From positions 5,022,001 to 5,086,000 of the forward strand of contig NZ_CP011533.1 in the NCBI RefSeq assembly GCF_001704275.1: DNA of 64,000 bases. The letters run 5' to 3'. Positions within the stretch are counted from its first letter, which is position 1. Every line of letters starts with the position of its first letter. The notes beneath the pieces were generated by a model. The model made no database searches and was not told the origin of the DNA. It saw only the letters and a program-made list of their open reading frames with translations. Shown here piece by piece: positions 45,192 through 54,164 of this stretch. The stretch comes from Streptomyces noursei ATCC 11455. GTDB lineage: Bacteria > Actinomycetota > Actinomycetes > Streptomycetales > Streptomycetaceae. Position numbers and translations under genes: made by a program.

Positions 45192-46574
45192 GTGGCGTCC
45201 AACAGGCCCACCCCACACGGCCCGTCCACCTATGGCCTCGGTGGCCCCGCCGACTTCAGTGGCGCGGTCGGCTTCGGTGCCCCCGTCGGTCCGGCCGGTC
45301 CCTCCGGGGCCGGTGCTCCCGTCCAGCCGTCCCAAGTCCCGCCGATCGCCGGTGGGTTGAGGGAAGGGCAGCCGCCCCAGGAGCCGTTCTCCCGCGACCT
45401 CTCCCACGGCCAGGCGTCCCCGGCGCCCCAGACCTCGCCGCCGCGCCATCGGTCGGCACAGGGCGTGCTGCCCGGTGACGCGCCGTCCCCCGGCCTCGAA
45501 GGCGAGGGCGAGGTCCGCGGCGAAGGCGACGGGACCGGCGACGCGTGGCTCCCGGCCGACGAGTCGAGCGACGACGACGGGCCGCTCCGCGCGCTCCGCG
45601 GCAAGCACCGGGTGGCTAGGGCGCGCAGCGGCGGTCTCGCGCGCGGCGGCACGGCACTGGGCGTCGGTGTGATCGCGGCGGTCGGCGCGAGCGGGGTGGC
45701 CGCGGCCCAGGGTCGGCCGCCGGTGCCGATATCGATGCCCGACCCCGGCGGGGCGGCCGACGGCGACGGCACGGGCCAGGAGACCGGCACGGCGCTCGCC
45801 GCCTCCGCCGGCCCCTCCGTCGCCCCCTCCCGGACCGGCACCGCCCCCGACGAGGCCGCCCAGGACGCCCGGCCCGCGGGCGCGGCCGAGGCGCTGCGCA
45901 ACCGCATCCTCCAGCAGGCCGACGTCCGGCAGGACGACGCCCCGCAGGCCGACGCCCCCCAGGACGCCGCGGAGCCGGAGGCCGGTACGGGCGCCGAGCA
46001 CGCCGCCGCCCCGCAGGCGGACCAGGGCGCCCCCGGGCAGCAGGGGGCGGCGGAACAGGCCGGCACCGCCGAGGAGCGCACGGAGGCCGCGCCTCCGGCG
46101 GCGCAGGGGACCGCACCCCGGGCGACGGCGGCCGACGCCCCGGCCACACCGGCGGCCGACCACCGCGCCCACCCGACGCGGACCTTCGTCGCGCCGGTCT
46201 CCTCGTACACCCTCGCCGCCGGCTTCGGGCAGGCCGACGACCGCTGGGCCGCGGACCACACCGGACAGGACTTCACGGCCCCAACGGGCACGCTGGTCAA
46301 GGCGGTTCACGACGGGACCATCACCCAGGCGGGCTGGGCCGGCGGGTACGGCTACCGCATCGTCCTCACCCTCGACGACGGCACGCAGCTCTGGTTCTGC
46401 CACCTGTCCTCCATGGTCAAGACGACGGGCAGGGTCCACACGGGCGACGTGATCGGCCGGGTCGGCGCCACCGGGAACGCCACCGGTCCGCATCTCCACC
46501 TGGAGGTCCGCCCGGACGCCGGCGCACCGACGGACCCGGTGTCCTGGCTGCGCGACCGCGGGACCACCGTCTGA
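45192..46574 (+). CDS. M23 family (LytM) peptidoglycan endopeptidase, membrane-anchored
   Basis: The GTG at 45192 is chosen because AAAGGAG lies 9 nt upstream; a longer reading from 45114 would run through the riboswitch. The 460-residue protein has an unusually long disordered N-terminal tail (1-148, Pro/Gly/Ser-rich, with an acidic patch), one membrane helix (about 152-172), an Ala/Gln/Pro-rich linker, then a C-terminal M23 domain with complete zinc and catalytic residues: His356 and Asp360 in HTGQDF, His404 in WFCHLS and HLH at 434-436 in TGPHLHLEV. It should cut peptide cross-links of the wall from outside the membrane, under c-di-AMP control. Confidence 0.93.
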   Translation: MASNRPTPHGPSTYGLGGPADFSGAVGFGAPVGPAGPSGAGAPVQPSQVPPIAGGLREGQPPQEPFSRDLSHGQASPAPQTSPPRHRSAQGVLPGDAPSPGLEGEGEVRGEGDGTGDAWLPADESSDDDGPLRALRGKHRVARARSGGLARGGTALGVGVIAAVGASGVAAAQGRPPVPISMPDPGGAADGDGTGQETGTALAASAGPSVAPSRTGTAPDEAAQDARPAGAAEALRNRILQQADVRQDDAPQADAPQDAAEPEAGTGAEHAAAPQADQGAPGQQGAAEQAGTAEERTEAAPPAAQGTAPRATAADAPATPAADHRAHPTRTFVAPVSSYTLAAGFGQADDRWAADHTGQDFTAPTGTLVKAVHDGTITQAGWAGGYGYRIVLTLDDGTQLWFCHLSSMVKTTGRVHTGDVIGRVGATGNATGPHLHLEVRPDAGAPTDPVSWLRDRGTTV

Positions 46575-46583
46575 CGGACCGGC

Positions 46584-46610
46584 CGGCCGCCCACACCCCG
46601 TGGGCGGCCG
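46584..46610 (+). terminator. Terminator of the M23 gene
   Basis: CGGCCGCCCAC/GTGGGCGGCCG with loop ACCCC, 10 bases after the stop codon. Confidence 0.75.
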
Positions 46611-46695
46611 ACGGGACCGATCGGGACGCGGGCCCCGGACCCCGGACGGCTGCGGAACGAGGAACAACTCCCCACGTCCTGACGTTGCAACGGGC

Positions 46696-47661
46696 ATGAC
46701 CGTGACACACGCCCAAGGCTCCGCCCCCACTCCGAAGTCGCTCGGTTCGTTGTCCGTCTCCACCCTCTGCCTCGGCGGCAACGTCTTCGGCTGGACCGCT
46801 GACGAGGCCGAGTCCTTTGCCGTTCTCGACGCCTACGTGGCCGGCGGCGGCAACTTCATCGACACCGCCGACGTCTACTCGGCATGGGTGCCGGGCAACA
46901 AGGGCGGCGAGTCCGAAACCGTCCTCGGCAACTGGCTCGCGGCCCGCGGCAACCGCGACGACGTCGTGATCGCCACCAAGGTCGGCGCCCACCCCGACCA
47001 CAAGGGCCTGTCCGCCAGCACCATCAAGACCGCCGTCGACCTCTCGCTGTCCCGGCTGCGCACGGACCACATCGACCTCTACTACACCCACTACGACGAC
47101 GAGTCCGTCGAGGTGGGCGAGTTCCTGACCGCCCTCGACGACCTCGTCGAGGCGGGCAAGATCCGCGAGATCGCCGCGTCCAACATCTCAGCCCGGCGCC
47201 TCCAGGAGGCGCTGGACTTCTCCGACCGCGAGGGCGTGGCCCGCTACGTGGCCCTCCAGCCGCACTACAACCTCGTCTCCCGCGACACCTACGAGGGCGA
47301 ACTCGCCGACGTGGCCGCCCGCAACGGCATCGCCGCCGTCCCGTACTACGCGCTCGCCTCCGGCTTCCTGACCGGCAAGTACCGCCCGGGCGCCAGCGTC
47401 GACAGCGCCCGCTCGGCGAAGGCCGCCGGCTACCTCGCGACCGACCGCGGCCGCCGCGTCCTGGAGGCCCTCGACACCGTCGCCGCGGCCCACGGCGCCG
47501 AGCCGACCACCATCGCCCTCGCCTGGCTCGCCGCCCGGCCCACCGTCGCGGCCCCCATCGCCAGCGCGCGCACGGTGTCCCAGCTCACGGCCCTGCTGGC
47601 GGTCAACGAACTCGTCCTCACCGACGCCGAGATGTCCCTCCTCACGGAGGCATCGGCCTGA
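46696..47661 (+). CDS. Aldo/keto reductase
   Basis: The 321-residue protein is a (beta/alpha)8 NADPH-dependent oxidoreductase of the aldo/keto reductase superfamily. The tetrad can be seen: Asp and Tyr in GGNFIDTADVYSAW, Lys in VVIATKVGAHPD and His in IDLYYTHYDDE. Later family segments include KIREIAASNISARRL, YVALQPHYNLVSR and PYYALASGFLTGKYR, and the cofactor-binding PIASARTVSQL. The ATG at 46696 has only a weak site upstream. The substrate is not defined; members reduce sugar aldehydes and ketones. It is a single gene. Confidence 0.93.
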   Translation: MTVTHAQGSAPTPKSLGSLSVSTLCLGGNVFGWTADEAESFAVLDAYVAGGGNFIDTADVYSAWVPGNKGGESETVLGNWLAARGNRDDVVIATKVGAHPDHKGLSASTIKTAVDLSLSRLRTDHIDLYYTHYDDESVEVGEFLTALDDLVEAGKIREIAASNISARRLQEALDFSDREGVARYVALQPHYNLVSRDTYEGELADVAARNGIAAVPYYALASGFLTGKYRPGASVDSARSAKAAGYLATDRGRRVLEALDTVAAAHGAEPTTIALAWLAARPTVAAPIASARTVSQLTALLAVNELVLTDAEMSLLTEASA

Positions 47662-47675
47662 CGCGGCACGGCGGT

Positions 47676-47699
47676 GCGGGGGCCCGCACAGGCCCCCGC
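47676..47699. terminator. Bidirectional terminator
   Basis: GCGGGGGCC/GGCCCCCGC with a 6-nt loop, between the aldo/keto reductase and the converging small gene. Confidence 0.65.
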
Positions 47700-47741
47700 G
47701 CCGCCGGCCGCCGTCGGTCGCGCGGACCCGGCCCGGCCGTC

Positions 47742-48044
47742 TCAGCCGCGGCGGTCCGCCACCGCCCACGAGGCCAGGGCGACGCCGCCGGCCACCGCGA
47801 ACACCGAAGGCCACGCCCCGATCTTCTTGGCCAGCGGGTGCGACCCCGCGAACGCCGCCACATAGGCACCGCTCAGCGCGGCAGCCGCCTTCGTACCGGC
47901 CTTCTGCTGCCAGCCCCTGGCCGCCACCGCCCCGGCGGCGGCCAGCGCGACGCCGCCCAACGGCCGCTTCTTGGTCCACCGGGCCACGCCGTAACCGCCC
48001 ACCAGGCCCGTGGCCGCCACCACGCTCGTCGGTATCCCAGCCAT
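47742..48044 (-). CDS. Small membrane protein, unknown function
   Basis: The 100-residue protein starts at ATG 48044 with GGGAGG 7 nt upstream. It has two to four weakly hydrophobic, Ala/Gly-rich segments (VVAATGLVGGYGVAR, LGGVALAAAGAVAA, AAALSGAYVAAFAGS and WPSVFAVAGGVALASWAVA) separated by basic turns (WTKKRPLG, PLAKKIG), so it is probably an integral membrane protein. I recognise no named family. It lies upstream of, and opposite to, nothing obviously related; the PrsW gene is on the same strand 83 bases before it. Confidence 0.75.
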   Translation of the reverse strand: MAGIPTSVVAATGLVGGYGVARWTKKRPLGGVALAAAGAVAARGWQQKAGTKAAAALSGAYVAAFAGSHPLAKKIGAWPSVFAVAGGVALASWAVADRRG

Positions 48045-48127
48045 CGCAGATCCTCCCTTTCACGGACAACTCCCACGAGCCTACGCGCGCCCGCATCCCG
48101 CGCGCGGAGCACGGCCTGGGGGACGGT

Positions 48128-49462
48128 TCAGCGCGCGGCGCCGGGCGGCGGCGCGGCTTCGTGCGGCGGGGCCGGGGCCGGGTGGCGCGCCGCCGAGGCC
48201 GGGCCGGTTCCCGCCGCCCCGCCCGCCCACGCCTGGAGCAGCGCCGGGCCCGCCCACGGCCGGTAGTGCCACAGGCGCTCCAGGAGTTCGCGTTCCCGGG
48301 CGGCGAAGTCCGGCGGCGGGCCCGTCAGATGGGCCCGGCGGCGGTGGAAGGACAGGGCGGTGGCCAGCGCCGCGTAGGCGGTGACGGCGCGAGCGGCGGC
48401 CGGGCCGTGGGTGCGGCGGGCGATGTCGCGGGCCAGCGCGCGGGTCCGCAGCGAGGCGAGGGCGGTGGGCTCCGGTGGAGCGAGCCAGCCGGTGGCGGTG
48501 TACGGGGCGAGGTAGTCGCGCACCGAGCGCAGCTCCTGCCGCCGGGCCCACAGCGCCAGCCAGGTCAGGACCAGCAGCACCGGGACCATGAACACGCCGT
48601 AGACGGTGAGGAAGCCGGCGTCGCCGAGGTTGGAGGCGGCGTTCCAGATGCCGTGCAGCAGGACCGCGGTGGCCAGGCCGAAGAGGATGAGCGCGGCACG
48701 GGCGCCGCGGCGCCGCGGATAGCGGGTCGCGGCGATCCCGAACGCCAGCCCGGTGAGGATCGTGAAGAGCGGATGCGCGAACGGGGAGACCACGATCCGC
48801 ACGAAGAAGGTGCCGGCGGTGAGGGAGCTCAGACCGGTGTGCCCCAAGGACTGGTCCTCGCCGAAGGCGCTGCCCAGATAGAGGATGTTCTCGGTGAAGG
48901 CGAAGCCGGTCGCGGTGATCCCGGCGATCACGATGCCGTCCGTGATGCCGTCGAAGTCACGGCGGCGGAAGCGGTAGAGCAGCACGACGGCGGCGGCCTT
49001 CATCACCTCCTCGACGATCGGGGCGATGACCGTCGAGCCCCATGCCTGGGCCTCGGTCGGCGACGCGGAGGCGATGTTGTTGGCGAGCCAGTCGGTGGCG
49101 AAGCCGTTGGCCAGGACCGCGACCAAGGTGGCCGCGCACGCCCCCCAGGCGAACGCGAACGCCAGATTCCGCCAGGGCTCGGGCTCGATCCGGTCCAGCC
49201 AGCAGAAGGCCGCGATCAGCAGGGGCACCGGGAAGACGGCTAGTCCGACGCCGACCAGGAGGCCCTCGGTGCCGGTCTGCCGCCGGACGATGCCGAGGAT
49301 GAGCACGCCGGAGAGCGCCAGCAGCGCGGCCAGCGCGATGGCCCGGACGGTCTTGCTGTGCCAGGGCGCGGACCAGCGCCGGGGCCCGCGGTGGGCCTCG
49401 GCGGGTGTGTACGGCGGCGGGCCGGCTGGGTGCTCGGGGAGCGGCGGCAAGGACGGGTACAC
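48128..49462 (-). CDS. PrsW family intramembrane metalloprotease
   Basis: The 444-residue protein has an N-terminal soluble part, about eight membrane helices and a C-terminal soluble helical tail. The family signature EEVMK (in APIVEEVMKAAAVVLL) and the conserved FAFTENILYLG and FAHPLFTILTGLAFG are present; the glutamates and histidines bind the active-site metal. PrsW cuts membrane-spanning anti-sigma factors in Bacillus. Here a membrane-fused ECF sigma gene lies 7 kb away (56719-58677), a tempting but untested pairing. The GTG at 49462 is the first good start after a short gap to trmB. Confidence 0.92.
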   Translation of the reverse strand: MYPSLPPLPEHPAGPPPYTPAEAHRGPRRWSAPWHSKTVRAIALAALLALSGVLILGIVRRQTGTEGLLVGVGLAVFPVPLLIAAFCWLDRIEPEPWRNLAFAFAWGACAATLVAVLANGFATDWLANNIASASPTEAQAWGSTVIAPIVEEVMKAAAVVLLYRFRRRDFDGITDGIVIAGITATGFAFTENILYLGSAFGEDQSLGHTGLSSLTAGTFFVRIVVSPFAHPLFTILTGLAFGIAATRYPRRRGARAALILFGLATAVLLHGIWNAASNLGDAGFLTVYGVFMVPVLLVLTWLALWARRQELRSVRDYLAPYTATGWLAPPEPTALASLRTRALARDIARRTHGPAAARAVTAYAALATALSFHRRRAHLTGPPPDFAARERELLERLWHYRPWAGPALLQAWAGGAAGTGPASAARHPAPAPPHEAAPPPGAAR

Positions 49463-49533
49463 CCATCGACCCTAACGAGGGTGGGACAGTGCGGGCATGC
49501 GGGTTTGTCGGGCCGGACCGGCGCGGGCGGGTG

Positions 49534-49557
49534 CCTCCGGGGCCGGGGCCCCGGAGG
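49534..49557 (-). terminator. Terminator after trmB
   Basis: CCTCCGGGGCC/GGCCCCGGAGG separated by two G, 11 bases beyond the trmB stop codon on the minus strand. Confidence 0.7.
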
Positions 49558-49567
49558 GCGGCGGCCC

Positions 49568-50404
49568 TCAGCCCCGGCGGCGGAAGAGCAGGTCGTGCAC
49601 GACGTGCCCCTTGTCCAGTCCCTGGCCCTCGAACCTGGTGAAGGGCCGGAAGTCGGGCCGGGGCGCGTAGCCGTCGTGCAGGTTCGCAAGCGTCGGCTCG
49701 GCGGAGAGGACCTCCAGCATCTGCTCGGCGTAGGGCTCCCAGTCGGTCGCGCAGTGCACCAGGGCGCCCGGTGCGAGCCGGGTGGTCGCCAGCGCCACGA
49801 ACTCCGGCTGGATCAGCCGGCGCTTGTGGTGGCGCTTCTTGGGCCAGGGGTCCGGGAAGTAGACGCGCAGGCCGGCGAGGGAGGCCGGGGCGAGCATCTC
49901 GCGCAGCAGGATGATCGCGTCCCCGTTGGCCACCCGGATGTTGGACAGGCCGTTCCGCTCCGCGAGACCGAGCAGACTTCCCTGGCCGGGAGTGTGCACA
50001 TCGCAGCCGAGGATGCCGGTGCCCGGATCGGCGGCGGCCATCTGCGCGGTGGCCTCGCCCATCCCGAAGCCGATCTCCAGCACGACCGGCAGCCCGCCGA
50101 AGAACGCGTCGAGGTCGAGGCGGGAGAGCCCGTCGACGTCCACGCCCCAGGTGGGCCACAGGCGGCGCAGCGCCTCGCCCTGGGAGGCGGTGACGCGGCT
50201 GCGACGGGGCTGGAAGGAGCGGATCCGCCGCTCGTGGTGCGAGCCCGCGGGGTCGGCCGCCGGTCCCGTCCCGTCGGGGAACATCGGCTTGCCGCGCCGG
50301 GGCACGGCGGCCGAGACGGCGGTGGCACCGAGGGGGCGCGGTTCGTCCACCGGGGCGGCGGTCGCGGCGGCGGTGGTTTCGGGGGTGGCGGGGTTCTCGG
50401 ACAC
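49568..50404 (-). CDS. trmB: tRNA (guanine-N7)-methyltransferase
   Basis: TrmB methylates G46 in the variable loop of tRNAs with S-adenosylmethionine. The 278-residue protein has a disordered 50-residue N-terminus, RRIRSFQPRRSRVT, the SAM-binding VVLEIGFGMGEATAQMA, VRVANGDAI-like segments and the family signature VYFPDPWPKKRHHKRRL. The C-terminal DFRPFTRFEGQGLDKGH is also typical. The start is a GTG at 50404. It is transcribed alone, between PrsW and a dehydrogenase-like gene on the same strand. Confidence 0.95.
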   Translation of the reverse strand: MSENPATPETTAAATAAPVDEPRPLGATAVSAAVPRRGKPMFPDGTGPAADPAGSHHERRIRSFQPRRSRVTASQGEALRRLWPTWGVDVDGLSRLDLDAFFGGLPVVLEIGFGMGEATAQMAAADPGTGILGCDVHTPGQGSLLGLAERNGLSNIRVANGDAIILLREMLAPASLAGLRVYFPDPWPKKRHHKRRLIQPEFVALATTRLAPGALVHCATDWEPYAEQMLEVLSAEPTLANLHDGYAPRPDFRPFTRFEGQGLDKGHVVHDLLFRRRG

Positions 50405-50565
50405 AGTGGGTCGATTCTACGGACGCCACCGCGGCGGACGGGAACGCCGCCGGCGGCCATGCGCCGGGCAGCCCCCACCGTCACTCGAATCCGCAGGTCA
50501 GCGCGGCGCCGACCGGAATCCGGGCGGTCCCCACGGGCCCACGGCCGGACGGGCCCCGGCGCCCC

Positions 50566-51813
50566 TCACCCCGCGAGGCCCCCGTCCTGCGCCGCGCACT
50601 CCGGGAGCCCCAGCAGCCGGGTCACCCGCCGGGCCACCTCCCGCCCGATCGGGAGGGAGGCCGTGGCGGCCGGGGACGGGGCGTTGAGGACGTGGATCAT
50701 GCCGGGGGACTCGGCGAACAGGAAGTCGTCGACGAGGGTGCCGTCGGGCAGCACGGCCTGGGCCCGGACCCCGGCCGGCGACGGCAGCAGATCCTCCTCC
50801 CGGGCGGCCGGCAGCAGGCGGCGGACCGCGTCCGTGAAGGCACGGCGGGACAGCGAGCGGTGGAGCTCGCCCGCGCCGTAGCGCCAGTGGCGGCGGGCTA
50901 TCCGCCAGGAACCGGGGTAGCCGAGCGTGCCGGCGAGCTCGGTGGGACGGACGGTGCGCCAGTCGTAGCCCTCGCGGGCCAGCGCGGGGACGGCGTTCGG
51001 CCCGATGTGGACGGAGCCGTCGATGCCGCGGGTGAGATGGACGCCCAGGAACGGGAAGGCGGGGTCGGGGACCGGGTACACCAGCCCGCGGACCAGGGCG
51101 GCGCGCTCCGGTGCGAGGGTGTAGTACTCGCCCCGGAACGGCACGATCCGCATGCCCGGGGCGTCGCCCGCCAGCCGCGCCACCCGGTCGCAGTGCAGCC
51201 CGGCGCAGTTGACCAGGGCGCGGGCGCGGTAGACCGTGCCGCCGGCGGTGCGGACCGCGACCCGGCCGGGGCGGCGGGCGATGGTGGTGACCTCCTCGCC
51301 GAGGACGACCCGGGCCCCGTCCTCCTGCGCGAGGCGGGCCAGCTGCCGGGCCACCGCCCCGAAGTCGCAGATGCCGGTCGTGCCCACGTGGATCGCGGCC
51401 AGGCCGCGCACCTCGGGCTCGTACTCGGCGATCTGGGCCGGGCCCAGCTCCCGCACCGGCAGGCCGTGCTCGCGGCCGCGCTGGATGAGGCCGTGCAGCC
51501 GGGGCAGCTCGGCGCGGTCGGTGGCGACGATCAGCTTGCCGGTGACCTCGTGCGGGATGTCGTGCGCGGTGCAGAACTCGACCATCTCCGCCGCCCCCTG
51601 GAGGGCGAAGCGGGCCTTCAGCGAACCCGGTGGGTAGTAGATGCCGCTGTGGATCACGCCGCTGTTCCGCCCGGTCTGGTGGCGGGCCGCGGCGGGCTCC
51701 TTCTCCAGCACCACGACGCGTATACCGGGTGCCGCGCGCGTGAGGGCATGGGCCGTGGAAAGCCCCACGATCCCGGCACCGATCACCAGCACGTCGCAGT
51801 CGTACGCCGCCAC
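50566..51813 (-). CDS. lhgO: L-2-hydroxyglutarate oxidase-like FAD enzyme
   Basis: The 415-residue protein is a FAD-dependent oxidoreductase of the DAO family that best fits LhgO. The dinucleotide-binding VLVIGAGIVGLSTAHAL is at the N-terminus, then HQTGRNSGVIHSGIYYPPGSLKA, a hallmark of L-2-hydroxyglutarate oxidase/dehydrogenases, CDFGAVARQLARL, and a C-terminal HVLNAPSPAATASLPIG. It oxidises L-2-hydroxyglutarate to 2-oxoglutarate, passing electrons to quinone or oxygen. A GTG at 51813 has GGGGAGGTG upstream. The C-terminal end is slightly extended compared with the core family. Related DAO enzymes cannot be excluded. Confidence 0.88.
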   Translation of the reverse strand: MAAYDCDVLVIGAGIVGLSTAHALTRAAPGIRVVVLEKEPAAARHQTGRNSGVIHSGIYYPPGSLKARFALQGAAEMVEFCTAHDIPHEVTGKLIVATDRAELPRLHGLIQRGREHGLPVRELGPAQIAEYEPEVRGLAAIHVGTTGICDFGAVARQLARLAQEDGARVVLGEEVTTIARRPGRVAVRTAGGTVYRARALVNCAGLHCDRVARLAGDAPGMRIVPFRGEYYTLAPERAALVRGLVYPVPDPAFPFLGVHLTRGIDGSVHIGPNAVPALAREGYDWRTVRPTELAGTLGYPGSWRIARRHWRYGAGELHRSLSRRAFTDAVRRLLPAAREEDLLPSPAGVRAQAVLPDGTLVDDFLFAESPGMIHVLNAPSPAATASLPIGREVARRVTRLLGLPECAAQDGGLAG

Positions 51814-52013
51814 TGCACCTCCCCAACCGCATGACCGCCGACCCGCCCGTCGCCGCGGGCCCGCGCGTCATCGCCGACGACGTAGTCCATCATGACGGGC
51901 GGCACCGACAATCCGCAGTGACCAGTCTGACCTGCGGCGACAGGCCCGCCGCGACGCCCCTTCGACGGCCGGCCCACAGACCCGCTCCCCGGCCCGTCCC
52001 GCCCGTGCCGCCG

Positions 52014-53462
52014 CTAGGCCGGCGCGGCCAGCAACGGCCGGGCCCGCTCGCGGAGTTCGACCACGCGGGGCTCGTCCCCGTACGGCTCCAGGCGGTGCAG
52101 CAGATCGCGCACGTACTCCGTGGTGCGGGCCGAGGAGATCCGGCCGGCGACCTCGACGGCGCGGGTGCCGGCGGCGCAGGCCGCGTCCAGATTGCCGGAC
52201 TCCAGTTCGGCGACGGCGGACACCACGAGGCGCAGCCCGTGCGAGCGGACGAACTCCTCCGTCGGCCGGGACAGCGCCTGCTCGGTGAAGCGCCGCACCT
52301 GACGGGGCAGCCGCAGGTCCCGGTAGCACTCGGCGGCGTCGGCGGCGAAGCGCTCGTAGGAGTAGAAGTCCAGCCAGGACGGATCCGGATCGCCGCTGCG
52401 GGAGCGCTCCAGCCAGCCCTCGGACGCCTTCAGCGCCACCTCGCAGGCGCGCGCCTCCCCGGCCTTGGCCTGCGCCCGCGCCTCCACCAGCCGGAAGAAG
52501 CTCATGGTGCGGGCGGTGGCCAGGCCGCGGTTGCGCTCCAGGGCGGCCTGGGCCAGATCGACGCCCTCGTCGGCGAACCCGCGGTAGGTCGCCTGGAGGG
52601 ACATCGACGCCAGCACATACCCGCCCAGGGGGACGTCGGCGGCGGCCCGCGCCAGCCGCAGCGCCTGGATGTAGTACCGCTGGGCGGCCTCCTGTTGGCC
52701 GGTGTCGAAGGCCATCCAGCCCGCCAGGCGGGTGAGTTCGGACGTCGCCCCGAAGAGCGCGCGGCCCACCTCGTCGCTGTACGAGGCGAGCAGCAGCGGC
52801 GCAGCGTCCACCCGGAGGCACTCCGGCACCATGGACGAACGCCAGTCCCCGCCGCCGTACTTGGAGTCCCAGCGCCGGGCGTCCTCGGCCGCCTCGCGCA
52901 GTTTGGTGACATCGCTGTGGCCGACGTGCTGCGGGGCTCCCGCGTCACCGGCGGCCGCGGCGTCCTTGTCCCGCGCCTCGGCCGTCTCCCGTGCCACCGA
53001 ACTGTCGGTCGGCGATATCAGCCAGCGGGAGGTGGGGGTGGCGTAGGCGCTGACGGCGAAGGATCCGGCCAGGCTCTGCCAGATGCCGCCGCCGCTGCCC
53101 CGCCGTCCGGCGAGATCGAGGCGGTACAACTCGGTCGCCGAGCGCACCGCGGCACCCACGTCGCGAGGGAAGGCCAGCCCCACTTCGGGCGCCGGATCGG
53201 CATCGGCCAGCCCGATCTCGTGCAGCGGCACCGGGCGCCCGAGCTTGCTGCCGATCGCCGACGCGATCAGATGGGGCGCGGCGCCCTGGGGCACCATGCC
53301 CTTGGAGACCCATCGGGCCACCGACGTCTTGTCGTAGCGAAGCGTCAGGCCGCGTTGCGCACCGAGGTCGTTGACCCGGCGCGCCAGTCCGGCATTGCTG
53401 ATTCCCGCGAGGGCGAGAACGGTGCCGAGCTTTTCGTTCGGCCCGCGTGTATCCCTGGACAT
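52014..53462 (-). CDS. Sporulation-associated regulator-like protein (HTH plus TPR-like repeats)
   Basis: From ATG 53462 (GAGGGG 6 nt upstream) the protein has 482 residues. The N-terminal part ([21 protein letters not shown], then [16 protein letters not shown], about 10-60) looks like a degenerate Cro-type helix-turn-helix. The rest is helical repeat sequence: [38 protein letters not shown] and [11 protein letters not shown], like TPR regulators. I recall this as the family annotated 'sporulation associated protein' in Streptomyces (the S. coelicolor SCO4114 region); binding partner and role are not established. The 702-base gap upstream has a palindrome that could be its operator. Confidence 0.8.
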   Translation of the reverse strand: MSRDTRGPNEKLGTVLALAGISNAGLARRVNDLGAQRGLTLRYDKTSVARWVSKGMVPQGAAPHLIASAIGSKLGRPVPLHEIGLADADPAPEVGLAFPRDVGAAVRSATELYRLDLAGRRGSGGGIWQSLAGSFAVSAYATPTSRWLISPTDSSVARETAEARDKDAAAAGDAGAPQHVGHSDVTKLREAAEDARRWDSKYGGGDWRSSMVPECLRVDAAPLLLASYSDEVGRALFGATSELTRLAGWMAFDTGQQEAAQRYYIQALRLARAAADVPLGGYVLASMSLQATYRGFADEGVDLAQAALERNRGLATARTMSFFRLVEARAQAKAGEARACEVALKASEGWLERSRSGDPDPSWLDFYSYERFAADAAECYRDLRLPRQVRRFTEQALSRPTEEFVRSHGLRLVVSAVAELESGNLDAACAAGTRAVEVAGRISSARTTEYVRDLLHRLEPYGDEPRVVELRERARPLLAAPA

Positions 53463-54164
53463 GCGCACCCCTCGACACAGCGACAGCCGCCCCGTACCCC
53501 GGGGCATGCGTCCACCCAGAGTAGTTCGCCGGATCCCTACCGTTAAGGGTCGGTGTCTTGGATGGCGAGATTCGTGTTCAAACGGGGGTGCGGGAATTGG
53601 CATGTGCTCCGGGTACGTGTGCCCATGCGCCCGTGCGTGCGCGCTGGCCCCTCAACGACCCCCACGCTTCGATGAGTTCTGCGTGGGTCGGCCCGCTGCA
53701 CTGGATCCAGTGGGCTGGGGGACACCGCCACCTCATTCCCCGCGGGTGGCGGTCCGGTCCGGGAGGCGCAGCCCGCTTCCCGGACCGTCGCGGGGGCCGG
53801 GCGCAGGTCCGGCCCACCGCGCCGCACGGCGCCGTATACGGGACGGTGTCCGGGCGTCAACTCGGCTGCGCGGCAAGGACTTTGGCCGAAAATCGACGGG
53901 TGATGCTTTCACGCCGTCCAGCGCCCCGGGGGCCACACGGGGGGCCACCCGGGGCCGCCGCCGGGCGCAGCCGCCGTCCCGACGGCGCCACACCGCCCCC
54001 GTGCGCCCCTCGCCGCGCCCGCCGCCCCGCCCGCGTCCGGGCCTCCTCCGCCACCTCCCGCAGGCCACCGCCATGGCAGCATGGTCCGCACGACAGCTGG
54101 GATATCCGCTGTACGGGGCGGTCGCCGGCCACCCCTGCGGACGGGGAATCGGGTGGAGGCGGCG
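53463..54164. other. Long divergent intergenic region with a perfect 14-bp palindrome
   Basis: CACTGGATCCAGTG (53699-53712) is perfectly symmetric, and an imperfect GCGTGGGTCG/CGACCCCCACGC repeat lies just upstream (about 53655-53690). Very GC-rich thereafter. No convincing gene; long plus-strand frames here are compositional. Confidence 0.5.
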
